NCBI GenBank assembly: GCA_963597395.1
Contig: CAVBPX010000035.1
Span: forward strand, 1 to 24,810
DNA from: Hallerella sp963597395
Lineage (GTDB): Bacteria; Fibrobacterota; Fibrobacteria; Fibrobacterales; Fibrobacteraceae
Direction: 5' to 3'
Length of the DNA stretch: 24,810 nt
Numbering within the stretch: the stretch's first letter is position 1; each line of letters opens with the position of its first letter. Position numbers and translations under genes: made by a program. The notes beneath the pieces are model-generated. The model saw nothing but the letters and a program-made list of their open reading frames with translations, ran no database searches and was not told the origin of the DNA. Shown here in pieces: positions 1 through 7,520 of this stretch.

Positions 1-207
1 CCCGGGCTTTTTTGTTTTTAGCCGTCATCCTGGAGCGAAGTTCAGAACTTAGAACTGAGAGCTTAGATTTGAGTTTTGCGAACGTCTAGGATCCAACGAA
101 TCGCGGCCCGGTATGATTTCTAAGTTCCACGTTCTCTCAACTAAGCTCTGAACTGCGGGCAGGCAGGTAGGATCCAAAAATGGCTCGCTTCACAGGAAAA
201 GCCCGGG
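1..207. repeat. 11-bp inverted repeat enclosing an intergenic repeat block
   Basis: CCCGGGCTTTT at 1-11 is the exact reverse complement of AAAAGCCCGGG at 197-207. The left arm followed by more Ts looks like the 3' half of an intrinsic terminator whose 5' half lies outside the window. The DNA between the arms carries dispersed-repeat copy A. The order of the arms (T-rich arm first) is opposite to that of a single terminator hairpin, so this may be two terminator halves separated by, or brought in with, the repeat. Only the sequence match is certain. Confidence 0.5.
21..160. repeat. Dispersed intergenic repeat, copy A
   Basis: Three blocks recur in the same order at 17151-17330 (copy B). Block 1 is the head GCCGTCATYCTGGAGCG at 21-37. 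Block 2 is a 24-base block at 43-66 with one difference from 17213-17236. Block 3 is a 42-base block at 119-160 identical to 17289-17330. The spacers between blocks differ. Block 3 contains CTCAACTAAGCTCTGAACT, which is roughly the reverse complement of block 2, so the element has an imperfect inverted organisation. It contains no ORF and lies between genes. It is probably a non-autonomous dispersed repeat, but the family cannot be named from sequence alone. Confidence 0.75.
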
Positions 208-239
208 TCGCGAAAAAGGCCCTGTTTGGCGTCCGCAAA

Positions 240-270
240 TTGCATTTTCCGCAAAAGAGAAGTATATTTA
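240..270 (+). promoter_or_regulatory. Predicted promoter of the PDZ protein gene
   Basis: TATATTTA at 263-270 fits the TAnnTTTR box that recurs ahead of transcription units in this window. A TTG at 240-242 lies exactly 20 bases upstream, matching the TTG-N19/20-TAnnTTTG layout known for Bacteroidota primary sigma promoters. The box ends 31 bases before the ATG at 302, leaving room for a short leader with the AAGGAG site at 291-296. Confidence 0.6.
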
Positions 271-301
271 TATGGCAACGTTTTTGTATGAAGGAGAACC
301 T

Positions 302-1120
302 ATGAAGAATTTGGCAAAAACCCTTTCCGCCGTCGCGATGCTTGCCGCGCTTTCCTCGGCGGGCGAAAGCTTTGGCGGAATCGGCGTCACCATTTATGCA
401 ACGTCAAACGGAGTCCGCGTTGTCGATGTGATTCCGGGCGCTCCGGCGGCTCTTGCGGGGATTGAGGCCGATGACCGGATCATCGCCGTTGACGGCAGGT
501 CGCTTGCGGGGAACAGCCTCGATGTTTCCAAGGACATTTTGCGCGGAACGGTCGGGAAGCCTCTCGAACTTTCCGTTCTTCGCGGACTGGACACTCTTAC
601 GCTGACGCTTCGTCGCGCGGGCATTTCCGTAAACGAAATCGCTTCCGAGGACGTTCGGGAATGGTATGGCGAAGATAAAAACGCCTATTCGTCTGACGAA
701 CTCGCGGAAGTCGCCCGCAAGTCCCTTTCGGGAAGTTACAGCCTTCTTTCCGTGATGAAGGACGGCCGCGTCATCCCGGACTCGATGACCGTTTCCGCCA
801 GCGAGCTTTCTTACGTGTCGATGGAAAATACGGACGAGAGTCTCTCTCCCGAACTTTCGAAGTCCCGCAAGGTTCGCGCCGCGGGCTCTCTCGAAGACAT
901 GGACCGTGAGCAGGTAACGGTGAACCTCCGCGCGGAAGGCCCGACGACCGTCCGCATCGTAAACGCTAACGGCGAAGTTGTTTCGCGCTTTTTCCGCAAG
1001 GATGCAAAGGCCGGTTCGCAGGAGTTTACCTGGGACGGAAAGAACGCCGCTTCGGGCCGTTACATTGTGCACATCGAACAGAACAGTGCCGCCAGTGCCG
1101 CTTCCGTGGAACTGCGCTAG
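302..1120 (+). CDS. Secreted PDZ-domain protein with FlgD-like C-terminal domain
   Basis: This is a 272-residue exported protein of unknown specific function. Residues 1-20 form a signal peptide (basic MKNLAK, then a hydrophobic core ending near ALSSAG). Residues about 25-105 form a PDZ domain with the usual GAPAALAGI and DRIIAVDGRSL segments. Residues about 203-261 resemble the FlgD-type Ig-like module (VNLRAEGPTTVRIVNANGEVV, then W-D-G-K and a GRY strand), which often ends secreted proteins in this part of the tree. The middle (110-200) is not recognised. The ATG at 302 is preferred over the in-frame ATG at 272 because AAGGAG (291-296) sits 5 bases upstream and the protein then begins directly with the signal peptide. 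The gene is monocistronic: it has its own promoter and a hairpin follows. No protease domain is present, so it is not a DegP-type enzyme. Confidence 0.85.
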   Translation: MKNLAKTLSAVAMLAALSSAGESFGGIGVTIYATSNGVRVVDVIPGAPAALAGIEADDRIIAVDGRSLAGNSLDVSKDILRGTVGKPLELSVLRGLDTLTLTLRRAGISVNEIASEDVREWYGEDKNAYSSDELAEVARKSLSGSYSLLSVMKDGRVIPDSMTVSASELSYVSMENTDESLSPELSKSRKVRAAGSLEDMDREQVTVNLRAEGPTTVRIVNANGEVVSRFFRKDAKAGSQEFTWDGKNAASGRYIVHIEQNSAASAASVELR

Positions 1121-1142
1121 GCGCTCTGCGGTCAAGTCCCAT

Positions 1143-1176
1143 AAAGGCTTCTGTCAAAACAGGAGCCTTTGCTTTT
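1143..1176 (+). terminator. Intrinsic terminator-like hairpin before lptD
   Basis: A 12-bp stem (1143-1154 with 1159-1170, one G-U pair) has the loop CAAA and is followed by GCTTTT. It lies 22 bases after the PDZ gene stop and ends only 16 bases before the lptD ATG, so it would also reduce read-through into lptD. Confidence 0.75.
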
Positions 1177-1192
1177 CTATTATTGCCGCGTG

Positions 1193-3658
1193 ATGAAGAA
1201 TGCGTTGAAGCCAAGGTGTTTCGGACTCCTGCTCGGCTGGGTGTTCCTGTTTACATCTTTTTCCTTTTCACAGGAGCTGACGCAAATAGAACTTCCCGAG
1301 CGGCCGGAGGTTTCCGATTCGGCGTCGTCCGATACCGCATCCGGGGACTGGTTCGGTTCCGCAAGCGATTCGACGGCGATGGATACGGTCGAGTATCATG
1401 CTGTCGATTTGCAGTATGACGTCGGCGCTTCGACCTTCAACCTGAACGACAAGGCGCAGCTCAAATACCGGACGGTGACGCTCGATGCCGACACGATTCT
1501 TTACGACCAAAAGGGGCAGGTGCTCCAGGCGAGCGGAAACCCCGTCCTCCGCGAAACGAAAAACGCATCGCTTGCCGGCTACCGGATGAAATACAACATG
1601 AAGTCGCGGGTGGGCGAAGTCTATTATGCGACGACGTTCCAGGACAACAACCAGCTGAACGGCATGGAGGTGAGGCGTCTTCCCGATACGCGGCTTCTCA
1701 TTGCGCGGGGAGACTTTAGCACGTGCGACGACACCACGCACCAGCACTATTACTTTTACGGTCGCCGGATGGTTGTAAAGCCCAAGGAAAGCGTGACGGC
1801 GCGGCCCGTCGTTCTCAACATCGCGGATGTCCCGATAGCCGTGCTTCCGATGATAGTTGCGCCTCTCAAGAGCGGGCGGCGCTCCGGGCTTCTCACGCCC
1901 AAGTTCGGCGGCGACCAGGTGCAGGGCTTTTACATCGAAAACGTCGGATTCTATTATGCCCCGAACGATTACTGGGACGCGACGACCGCGGCCGATATTA
2001 TCGAAGGCTCCTCGGCGAACTTCGAAAAGACGACCCTTTCGGAAACGGTCCGCTACAAGTGGCGCTACAGGCTCGACGGAAACGTCACCTACAAGAGCTA
2101 TCTTGAACAGTTCGACTTTGCAAACAGCGGATACGACATTTCTTTCAATCACAACCAGAACATTACGCCCGACGGAAAACACACGCTCTCCGGATCCGGT
2201 TCGTTTGTTTCGAGCCAGAGCGTCCGCCAGGACAACGGACTTGACGCGGAGACGATTCTGAACCAGCAGGCGAACGCGCAAATGACGTATTCCGGAAAGT
2301 TCGGAACGAACAAGAGTCTGACCGTCAAGGCGTCCCAGCAATACAACCTCGTGACGGGGAACAAGGAACGCCAGATTCCCGACGTGCAGTTTCGTATGAG
2401 CGGACAGCTTTTTGACTTCGAAGCGGACGAGGACGAGGCCCACGAGGAATCCTTCCTCGACAAGTTCAACTACTCCTTCACGAACCGCTTTAATTTGTAC
2501 GAAAAAGTAGCCCGCGATACGGTTCGGGGTATTGATACCGCGGCCTGGTACACGGGCTACCTGGGAACCTATTCCGTCGATTATTCCGGCTCGCTCTTTA
2601 ATGTCATCAACCTGACTCCCAAGGCGACGTTTACGGGAATGTGGAGCGGCAACCGCTGGATAAATCCGCAGGATTCCGCCAAGTATCGCAAGCAGCGGAG
2701 CGGTTTTAATCCGGAACAGAACGAATACGGCGAATTCTTTTACAACCACAATTACAGCCTTACCGCCGACACTAAGCTCTATGGCATCTGGATGCCCGAA
2801 ATCGGGCGCTTTACGGGTGTTCGGCACGTTCTTTCTCCGAGCATTTCGTACACCTATGCGCCCAAGATGGACACGAACCGTTACTTTGTAAAACATCCTC
2901 TGCTCGGTCAGACGCCCTACCAGACGGAACAGAAGGCCGTGGGATTTTCCCTTTCAAACGATTTCGACATCAAGTATTTGAAAACGGTCGGTCGCACGAC
3001 AAAGTCCGAGGACGGCAAGGATTCGACGACTTCGGAAGATACCTACGGGACGCGCCGCCTCATCACGACTTCGCATTCGACGTCCTACAACTTTGCCGCG
3101 GATTCGCTCCAGTGGTCGGACATTTCCTCTTCCTTCGGGTTTCAGGTCTTGCCGAACTACCTCTTTACCATCCGGACGCGTCACAGCTTTTACCACAAAT
3201 ACGAGGAGGATCCGAACAAGGTCCGCATCCCGGAACTCACGTATTGGGCCTACGATCTGTCAAAAACATTCAGGTGGTCGGGAAACTTTAACGCCGGGCT
3301 TCCGTCGCAAATGGGAAAGTACGAGCACGAAGCCTGGTCGGCGAGTCTCGACTACCGCTATTCGTATTCGAGTTCCCGCGTCGGAAAGAAAGTTTTCAAG
3401 GAATCCGTTTCGCATTCGACGGGCATTTCGGCTTCGCTGCATCCGACAAAGAACTGGTCGATGTCCTACACGACCCGCTACAGCTATACCGAGGGCCGCT
3501 TTGCTTCGCACGAGTTTACGTTCGACCGCACGCTGCACTGCTGGAAAATCGACTTTACGTGGACGCCGACGGGCCCCGCCTCGGGCTGGAGCTTTACCGT
3601 CTATGTCAAGGATTTGCCGGATATTAAGCTAAACGCCGCGAGTACGGATGACGATTGA
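1193..3658 (+). CDS. lptD: LptD-like LPS-assembly outer membrane protein
   Basis: This is an 821-residue predicted outer membrane barrel that would insert lipopolysaccharide into the outer leaflet, as the LptD partner of the Lpt bridge. A signal peptide covers residues 1-27 (MKNALKPRCFGLLLGW and following, ending SFSFSQ). An OstA/LptA-like beta segment follows at about 66-150 (repeating D-A-D, Y and G strands with GNPVLRE). From about 185 the sequence has the LptD pattern: a D-x-T-H-Q-H-Y-F segment, then IADVPIAVLPMIVAPLKSGR, RSGLLTPKFGG and the GFYIENVGFYYAPNDYWD strand. Alternating aromatic strands run to the end. ATG 1193 was chosen over GTG 1190 and TTG 1169, because 1169 lies inside the terminator stem. 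There is no clear Shine-Dalgarno. It is the first gene of an operon whose next member starts 26 bases downstream. Mature-part cysteines are few, so the E. coli-type disulfide pairing cannot be assumed. Confidence 0.85.
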   Translation: MKNALKPRCFGLLLGWVFLFTSFSFSQELTQIELPERPEVSDSASSDTASGDWFGSASDSTAMDTVEYHAVDLQYDVGASTFNLNDKAQLKYRTVTLDADTILYDQKGQVLQASGNPVLRETKNASLAGYRMKYNMKSRVGEVYYATTFQDNNQLNGMEVRRLPDTRLLIARGDFSTCDDTTHQHYYFYGRRMVVKPKESVTARPVVLNIADVPIAVLPMIVAPLKSGRRSGLLTPKFGGDQVQGFYIENVGFYYAPNDYWDATTAADIIEGSSANFEKTTLSETVRYKWRYRLDGNVTYKSYLEQFDFANSGYDISFNHNQNITPDGKHTLSGSGSFVSSQSVRQDNGLDAETILNQQANAQMTYSGKFGTNKSLTVKASQQYNLVTGNKERQIPDVQFRMSGQLFDFEADEDEAHEESFLDKFNYSFTNRFNLYEKVARDTVRGIDTAAWYTGYLGTYSVDYSGSLFNVINLTPKATFTGMWSGNRWINPQDSAKYRKQRSGFNPEQNEYGEFFYNHNYSLTADTKLYGIWMPEIGRFTGVRHVLSPSISYTYAPKMDTNRYFVKHPLLGQTPYQTEQKAVGFSLSNDFDIKYLKTVGRTTKSEDGKDSTTSEDTYGTRRLITTSHSTSYNFAADSLQWSDISSSFGFQVLPNYLFTIRTRHSFYHKYEEDPNKVRIPELTYWAYDLSKTFRWSGNFNAGLPSQMGKYEHEAWSASLDYRYSYSSSRVGKKVFKESVSHSTGISASLHPTKNWSMSYTTRYSYTEGRFASHEFTFDRTLHCWKIDFTWTPTGPASGWSFTVYVKDLPDIKLNAASTDDD

Positions 3659-3671
3659 CGTAAGTAAATGC

Positions 3672-3679
3672 TAAATTTA
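3672..3679 (+). promoter_or_regulatory. TAnnTTTA box just before the nucleotidyltransferase gene
   Basis: TAAATTTA matches the recurrent box but ends only 5 bases before the ATG at 3685. If it is a promoter, transcription would start at or next to the start codon, giving a leaderless or near-leaderless message. No TTG is seen at the expected distance upstream. It would be an internal promoter of the lptD operon. Confidence 0.35.
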
Positions 3680-3684
3680 GGCTT

Positions 3685-4677
3685 ATGATGAAAGTAATTC
3701 TTCCTGTTGCCGGTACAGGCTCGCGGCTGCGACCGTTTACACTGTCGCTTCCGAAGTGCCTTCTCCCTGTCGCCGGCAAGGCGCTTGTCGAGCATATTGT
3801 GGCTTCCTATTCGTCGCTTCCTGTTTCGGAGCAGATCTTCATCACGGGGTACAAGGGGGAACTTGTCGAGGAATATGTCGAAAACCACGGTTTTTCGAAT
3901 ACGCGGTTTGTGAAACAGAAAAATCCGCAGGGCTTAGGCGAGGCCATTTCCCTTTGCCTGCCGTTTGTTTCTGACGACGAGCCTCTTCTCATTATTTTGG
4001 GCGATACCCTTTTTGACGCGGATCTTTCCTTTTTGAAGGACGAAAAGGAAAATGTACTGATGGTCCGCAAGGTCGAGGACCCGCGGCGCTTTGGCGTTGC
4101 CGTGACCGATTCCGATGGCTATGTGAAGCGGCTTGTCGAAAAGCCCGAGACCTTTGTTTCGAACGAGGCGCTGGTCGGAATCTATTACATTGCGGACGTA
4201 AAGGCTTTTCGCGCTTCTCTCGAGCGCCTGATTCGCGAAGACATCCGGACCCGCGGCGAATACCAATTGACCGACGCTTTGCAGATGATGGTTGAGGCCG
4301 GTTCCCGCTTTCGGACGGCTCCCATCCGCTATTGGTTTGACTGTGGAACTTCCGAAACGTTCCTTCGCACGAATGCGAAGGTTCTTGCCGATTCAAATCC
4401 GAAGACGGGCGAATATCCAGGCTGCAAAATCATTCCGCCGTGCTACATTGCTTCGACGGCCCGCATCCTGAATTCGGAAATTGGACCGAACGTCTCGGTC
4501 GGGCCCGAAGTCGTCATCGAAAATTCCAGAATTTCGGATTCCGTGATTTCGGAACGTACGATTCTCGAATCCTCCGAAATTTCGCATTCCATTTTTGGCG
4601 GGGATTCCGAAGTCCGCGGATTCAAGGGTTCCCTTTTGCTCGGCGACCATTCGAAGGTCGTTTCGGGGGTGCTGTGA
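3685..4677 (+). CDS. Sugar-phosphate nucleotidyltransferase with left-handed beta-helix tail
   Basis: This is a 330-residue cytoplasmic enzyme of the NTP-transferase family (RfbA/GlmU/GalU type), which makes an NDP-sugar from a sugar-1-phosphate and an NTP. The substrate-binding signature VAGTGSRLRPFTLSLPKCL (residues 8-26) is a variant of the usual GGxGTRLxPxT...PK motif. D107 in ILGDTLFDAD is the expected metal-binding aspartate, and RLVEKPE (149-155) and WFDCGTSETFL (217-227) match the family. From about 250 hexapeptide-like repeats (IGPNVSVGPEVVIEN and following) suggest a beta-helix acyltransferase-like tail without a clear acyltransferase site. ATG 3685 is followed by ATG 3688, and either could be used. 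Position behind lptD suggests, as inference, an envelope-polysaccharide precursor. The stop overlaps the start of maf by 4 bases (GTGA). Confidence 0.85.
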   Translation: MMKVILPVAGTGSRLRPFTLSLPKCLLPVAGKALVEHIVASYSSLPVSEQIFITGYKGELVEEYVENHGFSNTRFVKQKNPQGLGEAISLCLPFVSDDEPLLIILGDTLFDADLSFLKDEKENVLMVRKVEDPRRFGVAVTDSDGYVKRLVEKPETFVSNEALVGIYYIADVKAFRASLERLIREDIRTRGEYQLTDALQMMVEAGSRFRTAPIRYWFDCGTSETFLRTNAKVLADSNPKTGEYPGCKIIPPCYIASTARILNSEIGPNVSVGPEVVIENSRISDSVISERTILESSEISHSIFGGDSEVRGFKGSLLLGDHSKVVSGVL

Positions 4678-5243
4678 GGGAGTTTGTGCTTGCGAGCGCG
4701 TCCCCGCGCCGTTCGGAAATTCTTTCGCAGCTCCGCGTTCCGTTTCGCGTCGTCCCGTCGAATTTTTCCGAGTGCGACGCTTCCGTCTTGCCGATGGAAA
4801 GGCCCCGCCGCTTTGCGGAAGAAAAGGCGCTTGACGTCTCCCGAAGAGAGCCTTTTGAATACGTACTCGGGTTCGATACGCTCGTCTTTCTCGACGGGGA
4901 ACCTCTCGGAAAGCCGAAAAGTGCGAACGACGCCTTTCGGATGCTTTGCGCTCTTTCCGGGCGTTCGCACAAAGTCGTTTCGGGCGTAGCCCTTGCGCGC
5001 GACGGAAAGCTTCTCGCGTCGGACGCCGAAACGACCGTTGTAAGGTTTCGAAGGCTCGGTGAAAGGTTCCTTAGGCGTTACGTGGAGTCGGGCGAAGGAA
5101 AGGACAAGGCCGGAGCCTATGCCATTCAGGGGTTCGGAGCGAGCCTCGTCGAATCCATCGATGGATGTTTTTATAATGTTGTCGGGCTTCCCGTCGCAAG
5201 GACGCTGAAGCTGATTGAAAATCTAGGAGATCAAAATGTCTGA
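4674..5243 (+). CDS. maf: Maf-family nucleoside triphosphate pyrophosphatase
   Basis: This is a 189-residue cytoplasmic protein. Maf proteins hydrolyse non-canonical or canonical nucleoside triphosphates to monophosphates and have been linked to septum control. The N-terminal signature LASASPRRSEIL is at residues 5-16. A GFDTLVFLDGEPLGKP segment, an LSGRSHKVVSGV segment and the DKAGAYAIQGFGA motif follow, ending with YNVVGLPVARTL. The start is the GTG at 4674, which shares GTGA with the stop of the previous gene and gives the normal family length; longer in-frame readings extend only into that gene. It overlaps the next gene by 8 bases, indicating translational coupling. Confidence 0.92.
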   Translation: MREFVLASASPRRSEILSQLRVPFRVVPSNFSECDASVLPMERPRRFAEEKALDVSRREPFEYVLGFDTLVFLDGEPLGKPKSANDAFRMLCALSGRSHKVVSGVALARDGKLLASDAETTVVRFRRLGERFLRRYVESGEGKDKAGAYAIQGFGASLVESIDGCFYNVVGLPVARTLKLIENLGDQNV

Positions 5244-6201
5244 TTCCGTTGAAACCAAGGCCTCTGACGAATCGCTTGGCGCCTTTCTCAAGAGAGTTCG
5301 CGAATCGCGCGGTCTCTCGCTCGAGGACCTTTCCCAAAAAACGCGCATTCCCCAGGAACACCTGCAAAAGATCGAAGCGGGCGAGTGGTCGAAGTTCCCG
5401 GTCGAAGCGTATGTGCGCGGCTACCTGAATTCCATTTCGAAGACGCTCGGACTCGACATGCCGAAGGTTCTTGCGGACTATTCCAAGGAAGCCGGTTCGT
5501 CCTACTCCCGTGAATTTCTCGCGGCGGAAGAGGACGTCTCGCGCGATTCCTTCTCGGGCGGAAAGCTCTCGAATGGCAAGGGTTCGTCCAAGGTTCTCAT
5601 TGCCGTTGTCGTCGTGCTTGCCGTGGCCGCAGCCGCGTGTTTCTACTTTTTGAATTCCGAAAAGGGCGCCCTTCCGAACGTTCCGGAAAGTCCCGCTTCC
5701 GCGACCGTCGAAGAAGATTCGTCCGCGTTCGATGCGGAAGTTCCGGACGGAGCGGAAACGGTTCCTCCCGAGTCCCTAGCCGTCGAACCGGTCGATACGC
5801 TTTCGAAGACCGCCGACACCGTTGCAAAAAAAGCCCCCGCCAAGGTCAGCTCCGCGACGACCTTCATCGGATCTTCGGACTCGAAGACGGAAACCGCCGA
5901 ACCCGCACAGGAGGATTCGAACAAATTAACGATTTCGGTCTCTGGAAACGATTCGTCCGCGGTCTCGTGGATTGGAATTTACCACAGCCTGAACGACAAC
6001 AAGGTTTTGCGCGAAGGGAACCTCAACACGGCCCGCTCGAAAATTTCCTATTCCGACGGCGACACGCTTTGCATTGTCATCGGAAACCCCGACGCCGTGG
6101 GCGAAATGTTCATCAACGGAAAGCGCACAAGCGTTCCTATCCGCAAGGGCTACGCGAGCCGCTTCTGCGTTGCCCCGAACGGCAAGTTCACCCGGAGGTA
6201 G
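5236..6201 (+). CDS. rodZ: RodZ-like membrane protein with N-terminal helix-turn-helix
   Basis: This is a 321-residue protein with the RodZ architecture. Residues 14-72 form a cytoplasmic helix-turn-helix of the HTH_25 type (LGAFLKRVRESRGLSLEDLS, then TRIPQEHLQKIEAGEW and the YVRGYLNSISKTL helix). One membrane segment follows at about 119-139. A Ser/Thr/Glu/Pro-rich linker spans about 140-230. A beta-rich extracytoplasmic domain covers about 231-318 (GDTLCIVIGN and VGEMFINGKRTSVPI), similar to the C-terminal domain of RodZ. RodZ links MreB filaments to the elongation machinery. mreB is not in the window, so the role rests on architecture. AGGAG at 5225-5229 stands 6 bases before ATG 5236. It lies between maf and hisB in the operon. 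Confidence 0.75.
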   Translation: MSDSVETKASDESLGAFLKRVRESRGLSLEDLSQKTRIPQEHLQKIEAGEWSKFPVEAYVRGYLNSISKTLGLDMPKVLADYSKEAGSSYSREFLAAEEDVSRDSFSGGKLSNGKGSSKVLIAVVVVLAVAAAACFYFLNSEKGALPNVPESPASATVEEDSSAFDAEVPDGAETVPPESLAVEPVDTLSKTADTVAKKAPAKVSSATTFIGSSDSKTETAEPAQEDSNKLTISVSGNDSSAVSWIGIYHSLNDNKVLREGNLNTARSKISYSDGDTLCIVIGNPDAVGEMFINGKRTSVPIRKGYASRFCVAPNGKFTRR

Positions 6202-6204
6202 CAG

Positions 6205-6795
6205 GTGAGAAGTTCGAAGATTGTCCGCAACACGAGCGAAACGCAAATCGAGCTTTCGCTGAATCTCGACGACGCGACCCGCGGAACCATCTCCACGGGC
6301 TCCGGGTTTCTTGACCACATGCTCGACCTCTTCCAGGTGCACGGCGGATTTTCGTTAAACGTCAAGTGCAACGGTGATACCCGGGTCGATATGCATCACT
6401 CGGTCGAGGACATTGCGATTTGCCTCGGAAACGCCTTGGCGGAATGCCTCGGCGACAAGCGCGGCATCGAACGCTACGGATTTTACTTTGTTCCGATGGA
6501 CGAGGCGCTGGCGCGCGTGTGCGTGGATTTTTCGAACCGGATTGGAATCGTATGGCGGGTAAAGCTTCCGGACGCGACCGTTGGCGCGGAAAACATGCCG
6601 GGAAGCCTCTTTGAACATTTCTTCCGGACGCTTGGCGAAAATGCCCGGATGAATTTGCACGTCGAGCTTTTTTACGGAAGCGACAACCACCACTGCCTCG
6701 AAGCTATTTTCAAGGCCTTTGCGCGGGCCGTCGCCATGGCCTGTGGCCCTTCGCGGAGCGGAAAGGGAATTCCGAGTTCCAAGGGCGTTCTCTAA
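6205..6795 (+). CDS. hisB: Imidazoleglycerol-phosphate dehydratase
   Basis: This is a 196-residue monofunctional HisB that removes water from imidazole glycerol phosphate to give imidazole acetol phosphate in histidine synthesis. Metal-binding signatures are intact: FLDHM at 35-39, HHSVEDIAI at 64-72, and DNHHCLEAIFKAFARA at 160-175. The length equals that of stand-alone dehydratases, with no phosphatase domain. The start is GTG 6205, with GGAGG at 6194-6198 six bases upstream inside the end of the previous gene. It is the last gene of the operon; no other his gene is nearby. Its stop (6793-6795) falls inside the first unit of a decamer tandem repeat. Confidence 0.95.
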   Translation: MRSSKIVRNTSETQIELSLNLDDATRGTISTGSGFLDHMLDLFQVHGGFSLNVKCNGDTRVDMHHSVEDIAICLGNALAECLGDKRGIERYGFYFVPMDEALARVCVDFSNRIGIVWRVKLPDATVGAENMPGSLFEHFFRTLGENARMNLHVELFYGSDNHHCLEAIFKAFARAVAMACGPSRSGKGIPSSKGVL

Positions 6796-6830
6796 AACTC
6801 TCTAAAACTCTCTAAAATTCTCTAAAACTT
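6791..6830. repeat. Four tandem copies of a 10-bp unit
   Basis: The unit TCTAAAACTC occurs at 6791-6800 and 6801-6810. TCTAAAATTC (6811-6820) and TCTAAAACTT (6821-6830) are single-change copies. The array fills the gap between the convergent hisB and lipoprotein genes and includes the hisB stop codon in its first unit. No hairpin terminator is visible here. Confidence 0.9.
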
Positions 6831-6833
6831 CGG

Positions 6834-7433
6834 CTATTTTCCGAGGACCGGAATGCGGACCTTGTCGCCCTCGTTCAGGTGCTCGAGCCGGACGTTCGGG
6901 TTGACCGACTGCAGCGCGGAAAGCGTGTAGAAACGGGGAAGTTTTGACGCGTCGTTTTTGTAGGCGCGCGAAAGCAGCCGGAAGAGGTCCTCGCCGTCGT
7001 TTGCCGAGACGACCTTGTATTTTGAAGTGTTGGAAGGGTCGGACTGCAGGTTTCCGAGCGCGTTCATAAAGTCCGTTGCGAAGCGTTCCGCGCCTTTCGG
7101 CTTTCCGCTTTGGGCGGGAGCTTCCCGGACGTTCTTTTCGGCCGTCTGGAGCTTTTCCCTTGGTGCCTTTTTTTCGCCGGGAAGGCGCACCGTGGGCATG
7201 GCGCCCGAGTAGATGGTGAGCGACGTCTTTTCGGGTTCCGCGTTCGGGTCAAGAGGCTCCGCATTGAGAATGGAATCGAGTTCCGCGACGTAGTTGCTGT
7301 CGGGCCAGGAAAGAAGCGGATATTTTTTGTTTACTTCAAGACGGCTTTGCGGGGCTTTCTCGCCGGAACAGGCGAGAAAAAGGAACGCTCCGAACGAAAA
7401 AACAAGGAGCAAAATTTCTTTTTTCGGGTTCAT
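6834..7433 (-). CDS. Lipoprotein with C-terminal LysM-like domain
   Basis: This is a 199-residue predicted lipoprotein. MNPKKE is followed by a hydrophobic stretch and the lipobox FLAC, with Cys22 as the lipidated residue. The middle (about 30-135) is low-complexity, rich in Pro, Lys and Glu, and not recognised. Residues about 138-196 resemble a LysM peptidoglycan-binding module: YKVVSANDGEDLFRLLSRAY, then LSALQSVNPNV and LNEGDKVRIPVL. It therefore probably sits on a membrane with the module reaching peptidoglycan (inference). It is convergent with hisB and divergent from rpmE2. A promoter must lie in 7434-7520; only AT-rich sequence without a convincing box was seen for this strand. Confidence 0.75.
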   Translation of the reverse strand: MNPKKEILLLVFSFGAFLFLACSGEKAPQSRLEVNKKYPLLSWPDSNYVAELDSILNAEPLDPNAEPEKTSLTIYSGAMPTVRLPGEKKAPREKLQTAEKNVREAPAQSGKPKGAERFATDFMNALGNLQSDPSNTSKYKVVSANDGEDLFRLLSRAYKNDASKLPRFYTLSALQSVNPNVRLEHLNEGDKVRIPVLGK

Positions 7434-7456
7434 GCCTAAAAAATACTATTTGCAAA

Positions 7457-7487
7457 TTGCCAAAATGAAAAAAATCATCTAAATTTG
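7457..7487 (+). promoter_or_regulatory. Predicted promoter of rpmE2
   Basis: TTG at 7457-7459, a 20-base spacer and TAAATTTG at 7480-7487 fit the Bacteroidota-type TTG-N19/20-TAnnTTTG arrangement. The box ends 33 bases before the rpmE2 ATG, a normal leader length. Confidence 0.65.
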
Positions 7488-7520
7488 GCGTAACCAAAGC
7501 TTAATCAGCAGGATTCAAAA

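Noticed and set aside
1268..2896. Open frame of 542 codons on the minus strand, antisense to lptD
   Set aside because: It has no domain or signal peptide and a composition typical of antisense reading; lptD on the plus strand is well supported.
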